DNA of 64,000 nucleotides from Aquificota bacterium. GTDB lineage: Bacteria > Aquificota > Aquificia > Aquificales > Aquificaceae. Position 1 is the first letter of the stretch. Each line of letters begins with the position of its first letter. Below the pieces are notes generated by a model. The model was not told the origin of the DNA, did not search any database, and saw only the letters and a list, made by a program, of their open reading frames with translations. Below, one piece after another: positions 40,485-48,731 of the stretch. Location of the stretch: assembly GCA_018771605.1 (NCBI GenBank), contig CP076324.1, positions 124,001 to 188,000 of the forward strand. Reading direction: 5' to 3'. Both the position numbers and the translations under genes were made by a program.

Positions 40485-40512
40485 AAATGTTCACCGTAGG
40501 AGGTTGAGAAGT

Positions 40513-43155
40513 ATGGAGAGAGAAATTTTGGAAATAAACCCAAGAGAGAGGTTAAAGGCGGAAAAACATCCTTTGGATATTCTTTCCGAGCTTCCTGAGA
40601 TAATAAAGAAAGGATACGAAGAGACACCAGAAGAAGATCTTGTAAGGCTACAGTGGTATGGACTTTACCACGACAAGCCAAGAGTAGGGCACTTTCTCCT
40701 TAGGGTTAAGGTGCCAGGTGGTATTTTATCTGCAAAGCAGGTAAAGGTGTTAGGAGATATAGCTTATAGGTTCAACGACTATGCGGAGCTAACTTTAAGA
40801 CAGGATGTACAGCTTCACTACATAAGGTTAGAAGACCTTCCGGAAGTTTTTGAGAGACTCAAAAGCGTGGAACTCTTTCCTGTAGGAGCTTGTGGGGATA
40901 CCGTTAGGAATATTACCACATGCCCCCTCTGTGGCGTAGAAAAGCACGAGCTTTTTGATGTGGTGGATAATATCTACGAACTTGAGGAATTTTTTCATAA
41001 CCCAGAAAATAGAGAGTACTTTAACTTACCCAGAAAGTTTAAAATAACCCTTTCCGCGTGTCCTTACCATTGCAATATGCCAGAAATGCACGACCTTGCT
41101 TTTGTGGGAACCATCTTAGAAGGCACTGAAGGTTTTGCAGTGTGGGTAGGAGGTGGTCTATCCTCCACACCCAGAATAGCGCGAAAGCTTGGCATCTTTG
41201 TGGAAAAGGATAAAGTACTTGAAGTAGCAAAAGCTGTAGTGGACATATGGAAGGAAGATCCGGAAAACAGAAAATCCTTTGTGAAGGCAAGATTCAAGTA
41301 CATGGTGGACAGGCTGGGTGTTGAAAGGATAAGAGGGATGCTTTTAGAAAGACTCAGCTTTCTGCCAGCAGTCCTTGAACAAGAGCCAATACCAGTAAAA
41401 AGGTACTTCCACACGGGTTTGGGAGAACAGAAACAAAAAGGCTTTTACTACTTAGGAATACCTGTCCCAGCAGGAAGGGTAAAGGGAAGTCAGCTTTCAA
41501 AGATGGCTGAACTCATGGAAAAGTTTAACCTTTCCCTCAGGATCACTCAAAGACAGAACTTGGTGCTAATAAATATTCCAGAGGATAAGCTTGAGACGGT
41601 AAAGGAAGAAGTAAGAAGACTTGGCTTTCATCTTGATGTGAGCGAAACAAGAGCTATATCGGTTGCCTGTACCAGTGATCCTTTCTGCAATTACTCGGTA
41701 GGTCCTTCTAAGGAAGCACTTTTAGAACTTCTTGAATATCTTGAGAAAGAACTGGGAAGGATAGAGAATATAACCATAGGTGTTGACGGGTGCCCTCATG
41801 CCTGCGCTCACCATTGGCTAAACGATATAGGCTTGCAAGCAACACACCTTAGACATCCAGATGGTTCTGTAGAGACCACTTACAATTTAGTTCTTAGGGG
41901 AGGGTATGGAAAGTATGCAAAGGTAGGAAAAGTCATTGCCAAAAAAGTCTCACTTGAAAAGTTAAAGGTTTACTTAAAGAACCTTCTCCTTGCCTTTAGA
42001 AACTCGGAATTTGAAGATTTTTACTCTTTTGTAAACTCCAAAAGTGATGAAGAGCTCATCAGTATAATGTCCGCCAAAGCTCTGGAAGATAAGAAGCTTG
42101 TTAAGATAAGTATATTTGGTCCGTTAAGTCGTTTTTCTGGGGGGCTTACTGAGATTGAAGTGAGTGCTCCAACTGTACGTTCCGCTCTTGAATTTCTTGA
42201 GAAGGAGTTTGAAGGTTTTAGAGGGAAGCTTTTTGATGAACAGGGGAATCTAAAGCCTTTTGTGAAGGTTTTCCTTAACGAGGAGGACATATCTTATCTG
42301 AAGGGGCTTGATAGCGAGCTGAAAGAGGGTGATCATATCATGCTCTATCCCGCTCTCGCTGGAGGTTCTCACACTTTTGATGAACTTGAACTGCACGAGC
42401 TTGCTATAGAGTTTGAGGATAAACCTCCACAGGAACTTATCTCCTGGGCTATTGAAAACTTTCATCCTAAGCTTTATATAGCCTTCAGCGGTCAGGCGGA
42501 GGACATGGTGCTTTTGGACATGGCTTGGAGGATAAACCCAGAGGTTAGGGTTTTTATGGTGGATACAGGAAGATTACACGAAGAGACATACAGACTTATT
42601 CAGGAGATAGAAGAGAGGTATAACACAAAAGTGGAAATTTACTTTCCTTCAGCACAGGAAGTGGAAGAGCTGGTCAAAAGGCACGGGATCAACTGCTTTT
42701 ACAAATCCGTTGAACTCAGACACCTGTGCTGTCATATAAGAAAGGTAAGACCCTTATTGAGAGCTCTTTCTCAGGTGGACGCTTGGATAACAGGACTTAG
42801 GAGAGAGCAATGGGCTAGCAGGCAGAATATTATGAAAATAGAGGTAGACCACGACCATGGGCAGATAGTGAAGATAAACCCCCTTGCAGACTGGAGCGAA
42901 AGGCAGGTATGGGACTACATAAAGAAAAACAACCTACCTTATAACAAGCTCTACGAGCTGGGATACAGAAGTATAGGGTGTGAACCTTGCACAAGGCCAG
43001 TGGCACCTTACGAGGACCCAAGGGCTGGCAGGTGGTGGTGGGAGAAGGACGCTCCAAAAGAATGTGGTATGCACTGCAGTATAGAGACAGGTGGTTTTGA
43101 AAAGATAGCGGACAAGCTGATAAAGGAGGAGAAAGATGGCCATAAGAGTTCTTGA
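40513..43155 (+). CDS. Sulfite reductase - MoaD-like - APS reductase triple fusion
   Basis: 880 aa from ATG 40513 (SD AGGAGG). Residues ~1-525 are a siroheme/4Fe-4S sulfite or nitrite reductase: WYGLYHDKPRVGHFLLRVKV, LRQDVQLHYIRLEDLP, and ligands in ACTSDPFCNYSVG and GVDGCPHACAHHW. Residues ~528-617 are a MoaD/ThiS-like beta-grasp domain ending in YPALAGGSH. Residues ~620-880 are CysH: AFSGQAEDMVLLDMA, VDTGRLHEETY, the CC of LCCHIRKVRPLL, CEPC and a final ECGMHCS. The CC...CxxC pattern marks a 4Fe-4S APS reductase. One polypeptide could take APS to sulfide. An upstream in-frame extension lacks family similarity. Confidence 0.9.
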   Translation: MEREILEINPRERLKAEKHPLDILSELPEIIKKGYEETPEEDLVRLQWYGLYHDKPRVGHFLLRVKVPGGILSAKQVKVLGDIAYRFNDYAELTLRQDVQLHYIRLEDLPEVFERLKSVELFPVGACGDTVRNITTCPLCGVEKHELFDVVDNIYELEEFFHNPENREYFNLPRKFKITLSACPYHCNMPEMHDLAFVGTILEGTEGFAVWVGGGLSSTPRIARKLGIFVEKDKVLEVAKAVVDIWKEDPENRKSFVKARFKYMVDRLGVERIRGMLLERLSFLPAVLEQEPIPVKRYFHTGLGEQKQKGFYYLGIPVPAGRVKGSQLSKMAELMEKFNLSLRITQRQNLVLINIPEDKLETVKEEVRRLGFHLDVSETRAISVACTSDPFCNYSVGPSKEALLELLEYLEKELGRIENITIGVDGCPHACAHHWLNDIGLQATHLRHPDGSVETTYNLVLRGGYGKYAKVGKVIAKKVSLEKLKVYLKNLLLAFRNSEFEDFYSFVNSKSDEELISIMSAKALEDKKLVKISIFGPLSRFSGGLTEIEVSAPTVRSALEFLEKEFEGFRGKLFDEQGNLKPFVKVFLNEEDISYLKGLDSELKEGDHIMLYPALAGGSHTFDELELHELAIEFEDKPPQELISWAIENFHPKLYIAFSGQAEDMVLLDMAWRINPEVRVFMVDTGRLHEETYRLIQEIEERYNTKVEIYFPSAQEVEELVKRHGINCFYKSVELRHLCCHIRKVRPLLRALSQVDAWITGLRREQWASRQNIMKIEVDHDHGQIVKINPLADWSERQVWDYIKKNNLPYNKLYELGYRSIGCEPCTRPVAPYEDPRAGRWWWEKDAPKECGMHCSIETGGFEKIADKLIKEEKDGHKSS

Positions 43156-43429
43156 AAAAGTGAATGAGAAAAGCTTAATAAAAGAATTAACATTAAGGGG
43201 TTGGGAGGAGGGGAAATTCAATGGAAAGCAGGCTATGTTTAAGGAATTTGAAACTTACCTTTGGGTTGCAGTAGTAGAAGAGTATCCGTACTTCCTATCT
43301 CTCCCAAAAGAAGAAAATTCCAAGGTGCATTCGGAGGGTATGAAAGAATTAATGAAGGAAGTAGAAGAGCTTTCTCATAAGATGGGCTTTTCTTTACCTA
43401 TAAAGCCAGGAGGAGGACATCATGTTTGA
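43136..43429 (+). CDS. Small protein of the sulfate assimilation operon, unknown
   Basis: 97 aa, AIRVLEKVNEKSLIKELTLR at the start, a central YLWVAVVEEYPYFLSLP, and GGGHHV at the end. No Cys, no signal peptide, no membrane segment. It overlaps the preceding fusion gene by 20 bp and the following permease gene by 8 bp, so it is firmly inside the operon. I do not recognise the family; a small assembly factor or electron-transfer partner for the fusion enzyme is possible, and nothing in the sequence shows it. Confidence 0.65.
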   Translation: MAIRVLEKVNEKSLIKELTLRGWEEGKFNGKQAMFKEFETYLWVAVVEEYPYFLSLPKEENSKVHSEGMKELMKEVEELSHKMGFSLPIKPGGGHHV

Positions 43430-44171
43430 ATACGCCGTGTTTGGCTTCTTCATAGCCTTTGCCATAGGATTAACTGGTGTAGGTGCTGGAACTCTTACTG
43501 CGCCTCTTCTCATCTTGCTTGGCTTAGATCCTGCAAAAGCAGTTGGTTCTGCCCTTGCCTTCTCTACAGTGGTGAAGTTTCCAGCGGTGTTTACTCATGC
43601 AGTTTACAAAAATTTGGATTATAAAACCCTTCTTCTTATGCTTGTGGGAGGAGTTCCTGGTACACTCTTGGGTTCTCTTCTTCTCAAACTGTTTCATGAC
43701 CCCTTAGGATTAAAGAAGCTTCTTCTTTTAGTCATAGGTATCACCATAATATTTTCTGTCCTTTTAAATCTACTTATGATTTGGAAAGGTAAGAGGTTTG
43801 ACTTAAGCAGGTATAAATACCTTTTACCTGCATGTTGCTTCTTAATAGGCCTTGAAGTTGGTTTTACATCTGCTGGTGCTGGAGCTTTAGGTATGGTATT
43901 GCTCTTATACTTTACAAAACTGAGTCCTGCAAGAGCGGTTGGTGTGGATATAGCCTTTGGTTTAGCCTGCTCCTTTGTAGGTGGTACCTCACACTTTTTA
44001 CAAGGTCATACAGACACGGGAGTATTTCTTCCCATGTCCTTAGGTGGTCTCGCTGGAGTGTTGCTTGGGACTCATTTAGCAAGGACCTTAAATCCCAGGC
44101 CTCTAAGAATAGTTATATCACTGTTGCTTGTTGCAGTTGCCATAAACCTTATACAAAAGGGTTTGAGATGA
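43422..44171 (+). CDS. TauE/SafE-family anion permease
   Basis: 249-aa membrane protein with eight hydrophobic segments in two similar halves: IGLTGVGAGTLTAPLLILLG and VGFTSAGAGALGMVLLLYF, each followed by a charged PAKAVG/PARAVG turn. This is the TauE/SafE (DUF81) family, which moves sulfite, sulfoacetate or related anions. Within an operon for APS and sulfite reduction, sulfate or sulfite transport is the likely role, direction unknown. It overlaps both neighbours. Confidence 0.85.
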   Translation: MFEYAVFGFFIAFAIGLTGVGAGTLTAPLLILLGLDPAKAVGSALAFSTVVKFPAVFTHAVYKNLDYKTLLLMLVGGVPGTLLGSLLLKLFHDPLGLKKLLLLVIGITIIFSVLLNLLMIWKGKRFDLSRYKYLLPACCFLIGLEVGFTSAGAGALGMVLLLYFTKLSPARAVGVDIAFGLACSFVGGTSHFLQGHTDTGVFLPMSLGGLAGVLLGTHLARTLNPRPLRIVISLLLVAVAINLIQKGLR

Positions 44172-44917
44172 TGGGTAAAGTGTACATAGTAGGTGCAGGA
44201 CCAGGAGATGTGGAACTTTTAACCCTAAAGGCGTACAAACTCATAAAATCTGCAGATGCCATACTTTATGACAGACTCATAAACCAAGAGATACTGTTCC
44301 TTGCAAAGCCTAACTGCGAACTTCTGTATGTAGGCAAAGAGGACGGAAAGCACACCATAGAGCAAGAAAAGATAAACGAGCTTTTGCTCAGATACGCCCA
44401 CACAAAGGATACAGTGGTTAGACTAAAAGGAGGAGACCCCTTTGTCTTTGGAAGAGGAGGGGAAGAAGCCCTCTTTTTAGCACAGCATGGTGTAGAGGTG
44501 GAGGTAGTGCCCGGAGTTAGCTCTGCCATAGCGGTACCATCCTACGCAGGCATACCCTTGACCTTCAGAGGCATATCCTCTTCCTTTGCAGTCATCACAG
44601 GACACGAAGACCCAAGAAAAGAACACTCAGACATAGATTGGGGAAGTTTGAAAGGCATAAACACCCTTGTCTTTCTGATGGCAGTAAAGAACAGGCAGGA
44701 GATAGCCAAAAAGCTCATAGAGGTAGGGAGGGACCCAAAAGAACCTGTAGCCTTTATAGAGAGAGGTACTACCCACGAGCAGAGGATTGTAATAAGCAGT
44801 CTTTTGGAAGTTTCCCAAAGTCCTCCAGAAGTTAATCCGCCTGCAGTTATGGTGGTGGGCAAGGTGGTAAAGCTTAGAGAAGTACTTAAAAAAACCCTTG
44901 AGGAGGTTTTGGTATGA
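44168..44917 (+). CDS. cobA: Uroporphyrinogen-III C-methyltransferase (siroheme, island copy)
   Basis: 249 aa, motifs as in other SUMT enzymes: VYIVGAGPGDVELLTLKA, YDRLINQEIL, VRLKGGDPFVFGRGGEE, VVPGVSSAIAVPSYAGIP, ITGHEDPRKE. It supplies precorrin-2 for the siroheme of the fused sulfite reductase. It is a close paralog of the nir-operon copy at 11039, with long identical blocks (for example GKEDGKHTIEQEKINELLL). Starts at either of two adjacent ATGs (44168, 44171). It overlaps tauE and sat by 4 bp each. Confidence 0.93.
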   Translation: MMGKVYIVGAGPGDVELLTLKAYKLIKSADAILYDRLINQEILFLAKPNCELLYVGKEDGKHTIEQEKINELLLRYAHTKDTVVRLKGGDPFVFGRGGEEALFLAQHGVEVEVVPGVSSAIAVPSYAGIPLTFRGISSSFAVITGHEDPRKEHSDIDWGSLKGINTLVFLMAVKNRQEIAKKLIEVGRDPKEPVAFIERGTTHEQRIVISSLLEVSQSPPEVNPPAVMVVGKVVKLREVLKKTLEEVLV

Positions 44918-46068
44918 TACTACCGCACGGTGGAGAGCTTGTCAGCAGAGTAGTTCCCGAAAGGGAAAAGTTGAAGATCATTGAAGATGTAAAAAAGCTT
45001 CCGAGCCTTCAAGTAGATACAGACAGTCTTCTTGACATTGAAAACATAGCGGTGGGAACCTTCTCGCCTATAAAAGGTTTTATGACCAAGGAAGAGCTCC
45101 TTAGCGTAGCGTACAATATGACTTTACCAAACGGAACTGTATGGACCATTCCCATAGTCCTTCAACTTAAAGAGGAGCCAAAAGTGGGTGGCAGAATAGC
45201 TATAAAGGACAGCAATAGTCAGATTAAAGCGGTATTAGATGTAAAAGAGGTTTATAAAATAGAACTGAAGAAAATAGCCAAGTTGGTTTGGGGAACAGAA
45301 AGCGAAGACCATCCGGGAGCAAGGCTCTTTTACTCAAAGGGTGAATGGGCTGTGGGTGGTGATGTGTGGCTTTTGGAAAAAACTAATTTTTCTTTTAGAG
45401 AATGGCTTTTGGAACCAGAGGAGACCAGAAAGGTTTTTGAGTACAGAGGATGGAAAAGTGTAGTTGGTTTTCAGACAAGAAACGCACCACACAGAGCGCA
45501 CGAGTATTTACAGAGGATAGGTCTTGAAGTTGCAGACGGACTATTTATAAATCCAGTATTAGGATGGAGGAAGTCTGACGATTTTGATCCCCATACAGTT
45601 CTTGTAGCTTACGAGCATCTCATAAACAACTACTATCCCAGACACAGGGTGTTGCTTTCAGGCCTTGCCACAGCAATGAGATACGCTGGACCCAGAGAAG
45701 CAGTCTTTCATGCCATAATAAGAAAGAACTTTGGATGCACACACTTTATAGTAGGAAGAGATCACGCTGGTGTGGGAGACTTTTATGACCCTTATGATGC
45801 ACACAGGATATTTGATAAACTGCCTTCATCCATAGATATAGAGATAATAAAAGTCTCTGCTGTTTTTTATTGCAACGAGTGTGGATGTATGGCATCTGAG
45901 AAAAGCTGCGGACATGACGAAAGCAAAAGGATATATGTCAGCATGACCAAGATAAGAAACATGCTTAGAGAAGGTAAAACTCCACCTGAGGAGATGATAA
46001 GGAGAGATGTAGCGGAGCTTCTTATGGAAAAGGTAGGTACACAAAGCTTGACGAATGTTCATTCATAA
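44914..46068 (+). CDS. sat: Sulfate adenylyltransferase (ATP sulfurylase)
   Basis: Makes APS and pyrophosphate from sulfate and ATP, the substrate step for the fused reductase. 384 aa, monomeric Sat type. Active-site motifs: VVGFQTRNAPHRAHEYLQ (QTRN and HRAH), VLLSGLATAMRYAGPREAVFHA and IVGRDHAGVG. A zinc site CNECGCMASEKSCGHDE is present near the C-terminus, as in bacterial and archaeal enzymes. No APS kinase domain is fused, consistent with direct APS reduction. Last gene of the operon. Confidence 0.95.
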   Translation: MILPHGGELVSRVVPEREKLKIIEDVKKLPSLQVDTDSLLDIENIAVGTFSPIKGFMTKEELLSVAYNMTLPNGTVWTIPIVLQLKEEPKVGGRIAIKDSNSQIKAVLDVKEVYKIELKKIAKLVWGTESEDHPGARLFYSKGEWAVGGDVWLLEKTNFSFREWLLEPEETRKVFEYRGWKSVVGFQTRNAPHRAHEYLQRIGLEVADGLFINPVLGWRKSDDFDPHTVLVAYEHLINNYYPRHRVLLSGLATAMRYAGPREAVFHAIIRKNFGCTHFIVGRDHAGVGDFYDPYDAHRIFDKLPSSIDIEIIKVSAVFYCNECGCMASEKSCGHDESKRIYVSMTKIRNMLREGKTPPEEMIRRDVAELLMEKVGTQSLTNVHS

Positions 46069-46076
46069 TTTAAAAT
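46048..46076 (+). promoter_or_regulatory. Promoter with operator in the spacer, flavoprotein gene
   Basis: TTGACG (46048-46053), 17 bp, TAAAAT (46071-46076), then 6 nt to the ATG at 46083, so leaderless. The dyad GAATGTTCATTC (46053-46064) fills the -35 end of the spacer, a place where a bound repressor blocks polymerase. The same dyad form, GAATGTCCATTC, occurs upstream of the hydrogenase gene (54386-54397). Confidence 0.65.
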
Positions 46077-46082
46077 TATCCT

Positions 46083-47276
46083 ATGGAGCATTTTGATGTA
46101 GTAATCATAGGTAGTGGTCCGGGTGGTTATACGAGCGCTAAACTTCTCCTTGAAAAAGGTAAAAAGGTAGCTCTCGTAGAGAGGTCTGTTTTTGGTGGAG
46201 TGTGCCTCAACGCTGGGTGCATCCCAAAAGAGGGGCTTTATGAGCTTGCCATTAGAGAGGGTAGACCTCGGTGGAGAGTTGCGGTTCAGAGAATTCAGGG
46301 AAAAGTCATAGAGATAAGGGATATAGCACTAAAATCTTTGCTTTCTAAGGGACTAACATACATAGAAGGTGAGGCTGAACTCATTGACGAAAAGGTAGTA
46401 AAAGTTGGGAATAGAAGACTAGCCGCTCAGTATGTGATCCTTGCCTGTGGCTCAAGACCAAGGGAGGTGGGGATATCTCCAGAAGACATACTCAGAGGGT
46501 GGGTCATTCCAAAAAGTAGCGTATGTGTTGTAGGTGGAGGTGCTACGGGTTGTGAGCTTGCTTTTATACTATGTTCCTTTGGTTTTAAGGTATTCCTCGT
46601 AAGAAGAGATACAGTTTTAAAGGGTTACGAAAACATCCCAGAAGAATTTGCTCAGAAGTTAGAGGATGAGTTGGAAAGATGTGGTGTAAGGTTGGTAGAA
46701 GATCTAAAAGACGCAAATGCAGACCTAATTATAAAAGCAACAGGAAGAGTACCCAACTTTTGCCAAGAGAGGTTTCCCTTCGTAGCTGTAGATGAATGGG
46801 GATATGTAAAGGTTGATGAATTTTTAGAAACAAGTCTTGAAGGAGTTTTTGCAGTAGGAGACATAGTACCACCAATGGGTGCAGGTTATGCCTTTGAAAA
46901 AGCGAGGGTAGTAGTCCATAACATACTTTATGGTAAGGAAAAAATCTTTGAGCCAAAGAGGGTACCAGTAATTTTTTCTTCTGCTTATCAAATAGGCTTT
47001 GTGGGAAGCGTAAAAGACGCTAAGGTCTTTGCAACAAAACCTCTAAGTATAAACCCTAAAGCCTATGTTGCAGAAAAGAACGGAGTTATAAGTGTGGGAT
47101 TTGATGATGGTGGAAGGCTTGTTTGCTGTTGCGTGATAGGTAAAGATGTGAGTGAAATACTTAACCTATGTGCTACCTTTTTAGATAAAGAATTAGAAGA
47201 GCAACCTTTCGCTCACCCTTCTTATGGAGAAATAATGAACGAGATACGGTCAATAAAGCAGGAGGTGTGTAAATGA
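46083..47276 (+). CDS. FAD-dependent disulfide oxidoreductase, Lpd/MerA-like
   Basis: 397 aa. FAD site VVIIGSGPGGYTSAKLLLEKG, redox-active pair in GGVCLNAGCIPKEGL, NAD site VCVVGGGATGCELAFILCSF, second FAD motif VFAVGDIVPP, and a C-terminal dimer segment with FAHPSYGEIMNEI where the catalytic His-Glu pair (H and E) sits. It is shorter than dihydrolipoamide dehydrogenase (~460 aa) and has the trimmed region after the Cys pair. Its substrate is unknown; it forms a two-gene unit with a V4R protein. A thiol or sulfur-carrier reductase would suit the sulfur island. Confidence 0.82.
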   Translation: MEHFDVVIIGSGPGGYTSAKLLLEKGKKVALVERSVFGGVCLNAGCIPKEGLYELAIREGRPRWRVAVQRIQGKVIEIRDIALKSLLSKGLTYIEGEAELIDEKVVKVGNRRLAAQYVILACGSRPREVGISPEDILRGWVIPKSSVCVVGGGATGCELAFILCSFGFKVFLVRRDTVLKGYENIPEEFAQKLEDELERCGVRLVEDLKDANADLIIKATGRVPNFCQERFPFVAVDEWGYVKVDEFLETSLEGVFAVGDIVPPMGAGYAFEKARVVVHNILYGKEKIFEPKRVPVIFSSAYQIGFVGSVKDAKVFATKPLSINPKAYVAEKNGVISVGFDDGGRLVCCCVIGKDVSEILNLCATFLDKELEEQPFAHPSYGEIMNEIRSIKQEVCK

Positions 47277-47761
47277 GGGATCCTGAGGTTCTTTCCAAGG
47301 TGCGCGTATTCCTCAGAGAGGAAGGGGTAATAATTCCCAAAGGTCCTATAAAGGAGTTTTACTCTCAGCTTATGAAGCTCTCGGGCTTTGGGATTGGTGG
47401 TTTGCTGGTTTTTTCTGGAAAAAAGGCGGGAAAGATGGCAGGTACATACATAAGAAGCATAGTGGGAGAGGAACACCCTTCAATGAGCATGGTAGTGCCT
47501 TATATAAGTGCCTTCCTTGGGGAAACAGGTATTTGTAAAGTTGAGGAATACGAACTGTTAGATTCTCAAGTGCTCTTTAAGGTTAAGGATTCCATATTTG
47601 CACAGGATATAGAAAACAAAAAACCTGTGTGTATGCCACTAAGCGGTGCTTTGGCAGGAGTGTTTGAGGAGATCACGGGTAAAGAGTGGGACTGCAAGGA
47701 GCTTGAGTGCAAAGCTCAAGGTAAAGAACTATGTATTTTTGAGGTAAAGCTCAAGCATTAA
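47273..47761 (+). CDS. V4R domain protein in the island
   Basis: 162 aa, overlapping the flavoprotein gene by 4 bp. The N-terminal part has PIKEFYSQLMKLSGFGIGG; the V4R region is ALAGVFEEITGKEWDCKELECKAQGKELCIFEVKL with the typical closely spaced Cys. Such domains bind small ligands or metals. Pairing with a disulfide oxidoreductase suggests a redox or sulfur-linked sensor or carrier; unproven. Its end overlaps the convergent NHL gene by 11 bp. Confidence 0.72.
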   Translation: MRDPEVLSKVRVFLREEGVIIPKGPIKEFYSQLMKLSGFGIGGLLVFSGKKAGKMAGTYIRSIVGEEHPSMSMVVPYISAFLGETGICKVEEYELLDSQVLFKVKDSIFAQDIENKKPVCMPLSGALAGVFEEITGKEWDCKELECKAQGKELCIFEVKLKH

Positions 47762-48731
47762 AACTGTAAAGGACCACTCTGTTATTTCCAGTATCTGCTA
47801 TAAGCAGAAGATCCTCCGTAGAAAAAACAGCATAAGGCCAACATAGAGTGTCTTTATAAACTCCTTCCCAACGATTCTCTCCACACTTGGAAAAATCTTT
47901 TTGCCCTAAAACAGCTACAGGCTCCCGTTCTTCAAAGATAAGTACCCTGTTGTTTGATGTGTCCGCAACAAAAAGTAAGCGATGGTTTGCACTTACGCCA
48001 TAAGGCAGGTTTAAATTGAACCGTCCACATCCCTCTCCACGACCCAAGTAAAAGTCAGCCTGCTGTGCACACCTGAGTGAGTTCCTAAAGGCATAAACTT
48101 TGCTTACTCCTGTACCCGCATCTGCCACAAAGAAGTATTCATCCTTTTTGCAGATAGCATGTGGCCAGCCAAAGCCTTCGTACACCTCATCTGGTTTTTG
48201 CATACTGTCTGGTATACCTTTCCATTTAAGGATACGCCTGTTGCCCGTATCGCAAACATAAAGATCATCCCCATGATAATAAACGCCAAAGCACCAAAAG
48301 AACAGATTTCTATCTACCTGTTTAAGATTAGGTTGGCCTATTACATGGTCAGGTTTTGAAAAACTCTCTTCAGGCACCCTATCCCATAGGAGTATCCTAT
48401 GGTTCCACGCATCCGCCACAAAAAGTTTACCTTCATCTGATACAAACACACCGGTAGGCAGGAAAAGCCCCCTCTCCGTATCGCCACCTGCATTTGGATG
48501 GTCAGAGTAAAAGTCCATCTGACCGAGCACCACATCCGCTGGCTGGTTCTGTTTTGGCAGATCCTTCCATATTAACACCCTATGATTACCCGTATCCGCA
48601 ACTATTAAAGTATTATCCTTTAGAAACACACCCCTAGGACCGTAAAGAGTGTAAGGAGATGCTTTAGCGTCTGGTACTTGCAGACTAAACTCAGAACTTG
48701 CACCTATAGCGCTTAAAAACTCCACCTTCAT
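47751..48731 (-). CDS. NHL-repeat beta-propeller protein of the hydrogenase operon
   Basis: 326 aa from ATG 48731 (ATGA overlap with the upstream stop). At least five NHL repeats: GPRGVFLKDNTLIVADTGNHRVLIW, LPTGVFVSDEGKLFVADAWNHRI, CFGVYYHGDDLYVCDTGNRRI, LPYGVSANHRLLFVADTSNNRV and WPYAVFSTEDLLLIADTGNNRV. No signal peptide, so cytoplasmic. NHL proteins occur in gene clusters of group 2a [NiFe] hydrogenases; their role there is not established. Confidence 0.85.
   Translation of the reverse strand: MKVEFLSAIGASSEFSLQVPDAKASPYTLYGPRGVFLKDNTLIVADTGNHRVLIWKDLPKQNQPADVVLGQMDFYSDHPNAGGDTERGLFLPTGVFVSDEGKLFVADAWNHRILLWDRVPEESFSKPDHVIGQPNLKQVDRNLFFWCFGVYYHGDDLYVCDTGNRRILKWKGIPDSMQKPDEVYEGFGWPHAICKKDEYFFVADAGTGVSKVYAFRNSLRCAQQADFYLGRGEGCGRFNLNLPYGVSANHRLLFVADTSNNRVLIFEEREPVAVLGQKDFSKCGENRWEGVYKDTLCWPYAVFSTEDLLLIADTGNNRVVLYSFNA

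Noticed and set aside
40357-40512. N-terminal extension of the sulfite reductase fusion starting at 40357
   Set aside because: It would run through the sigma-54 promoter and overlap the divergent activator start; the ATG at 40513 has a proper Shine-Dalgarno site and family N-terminus.
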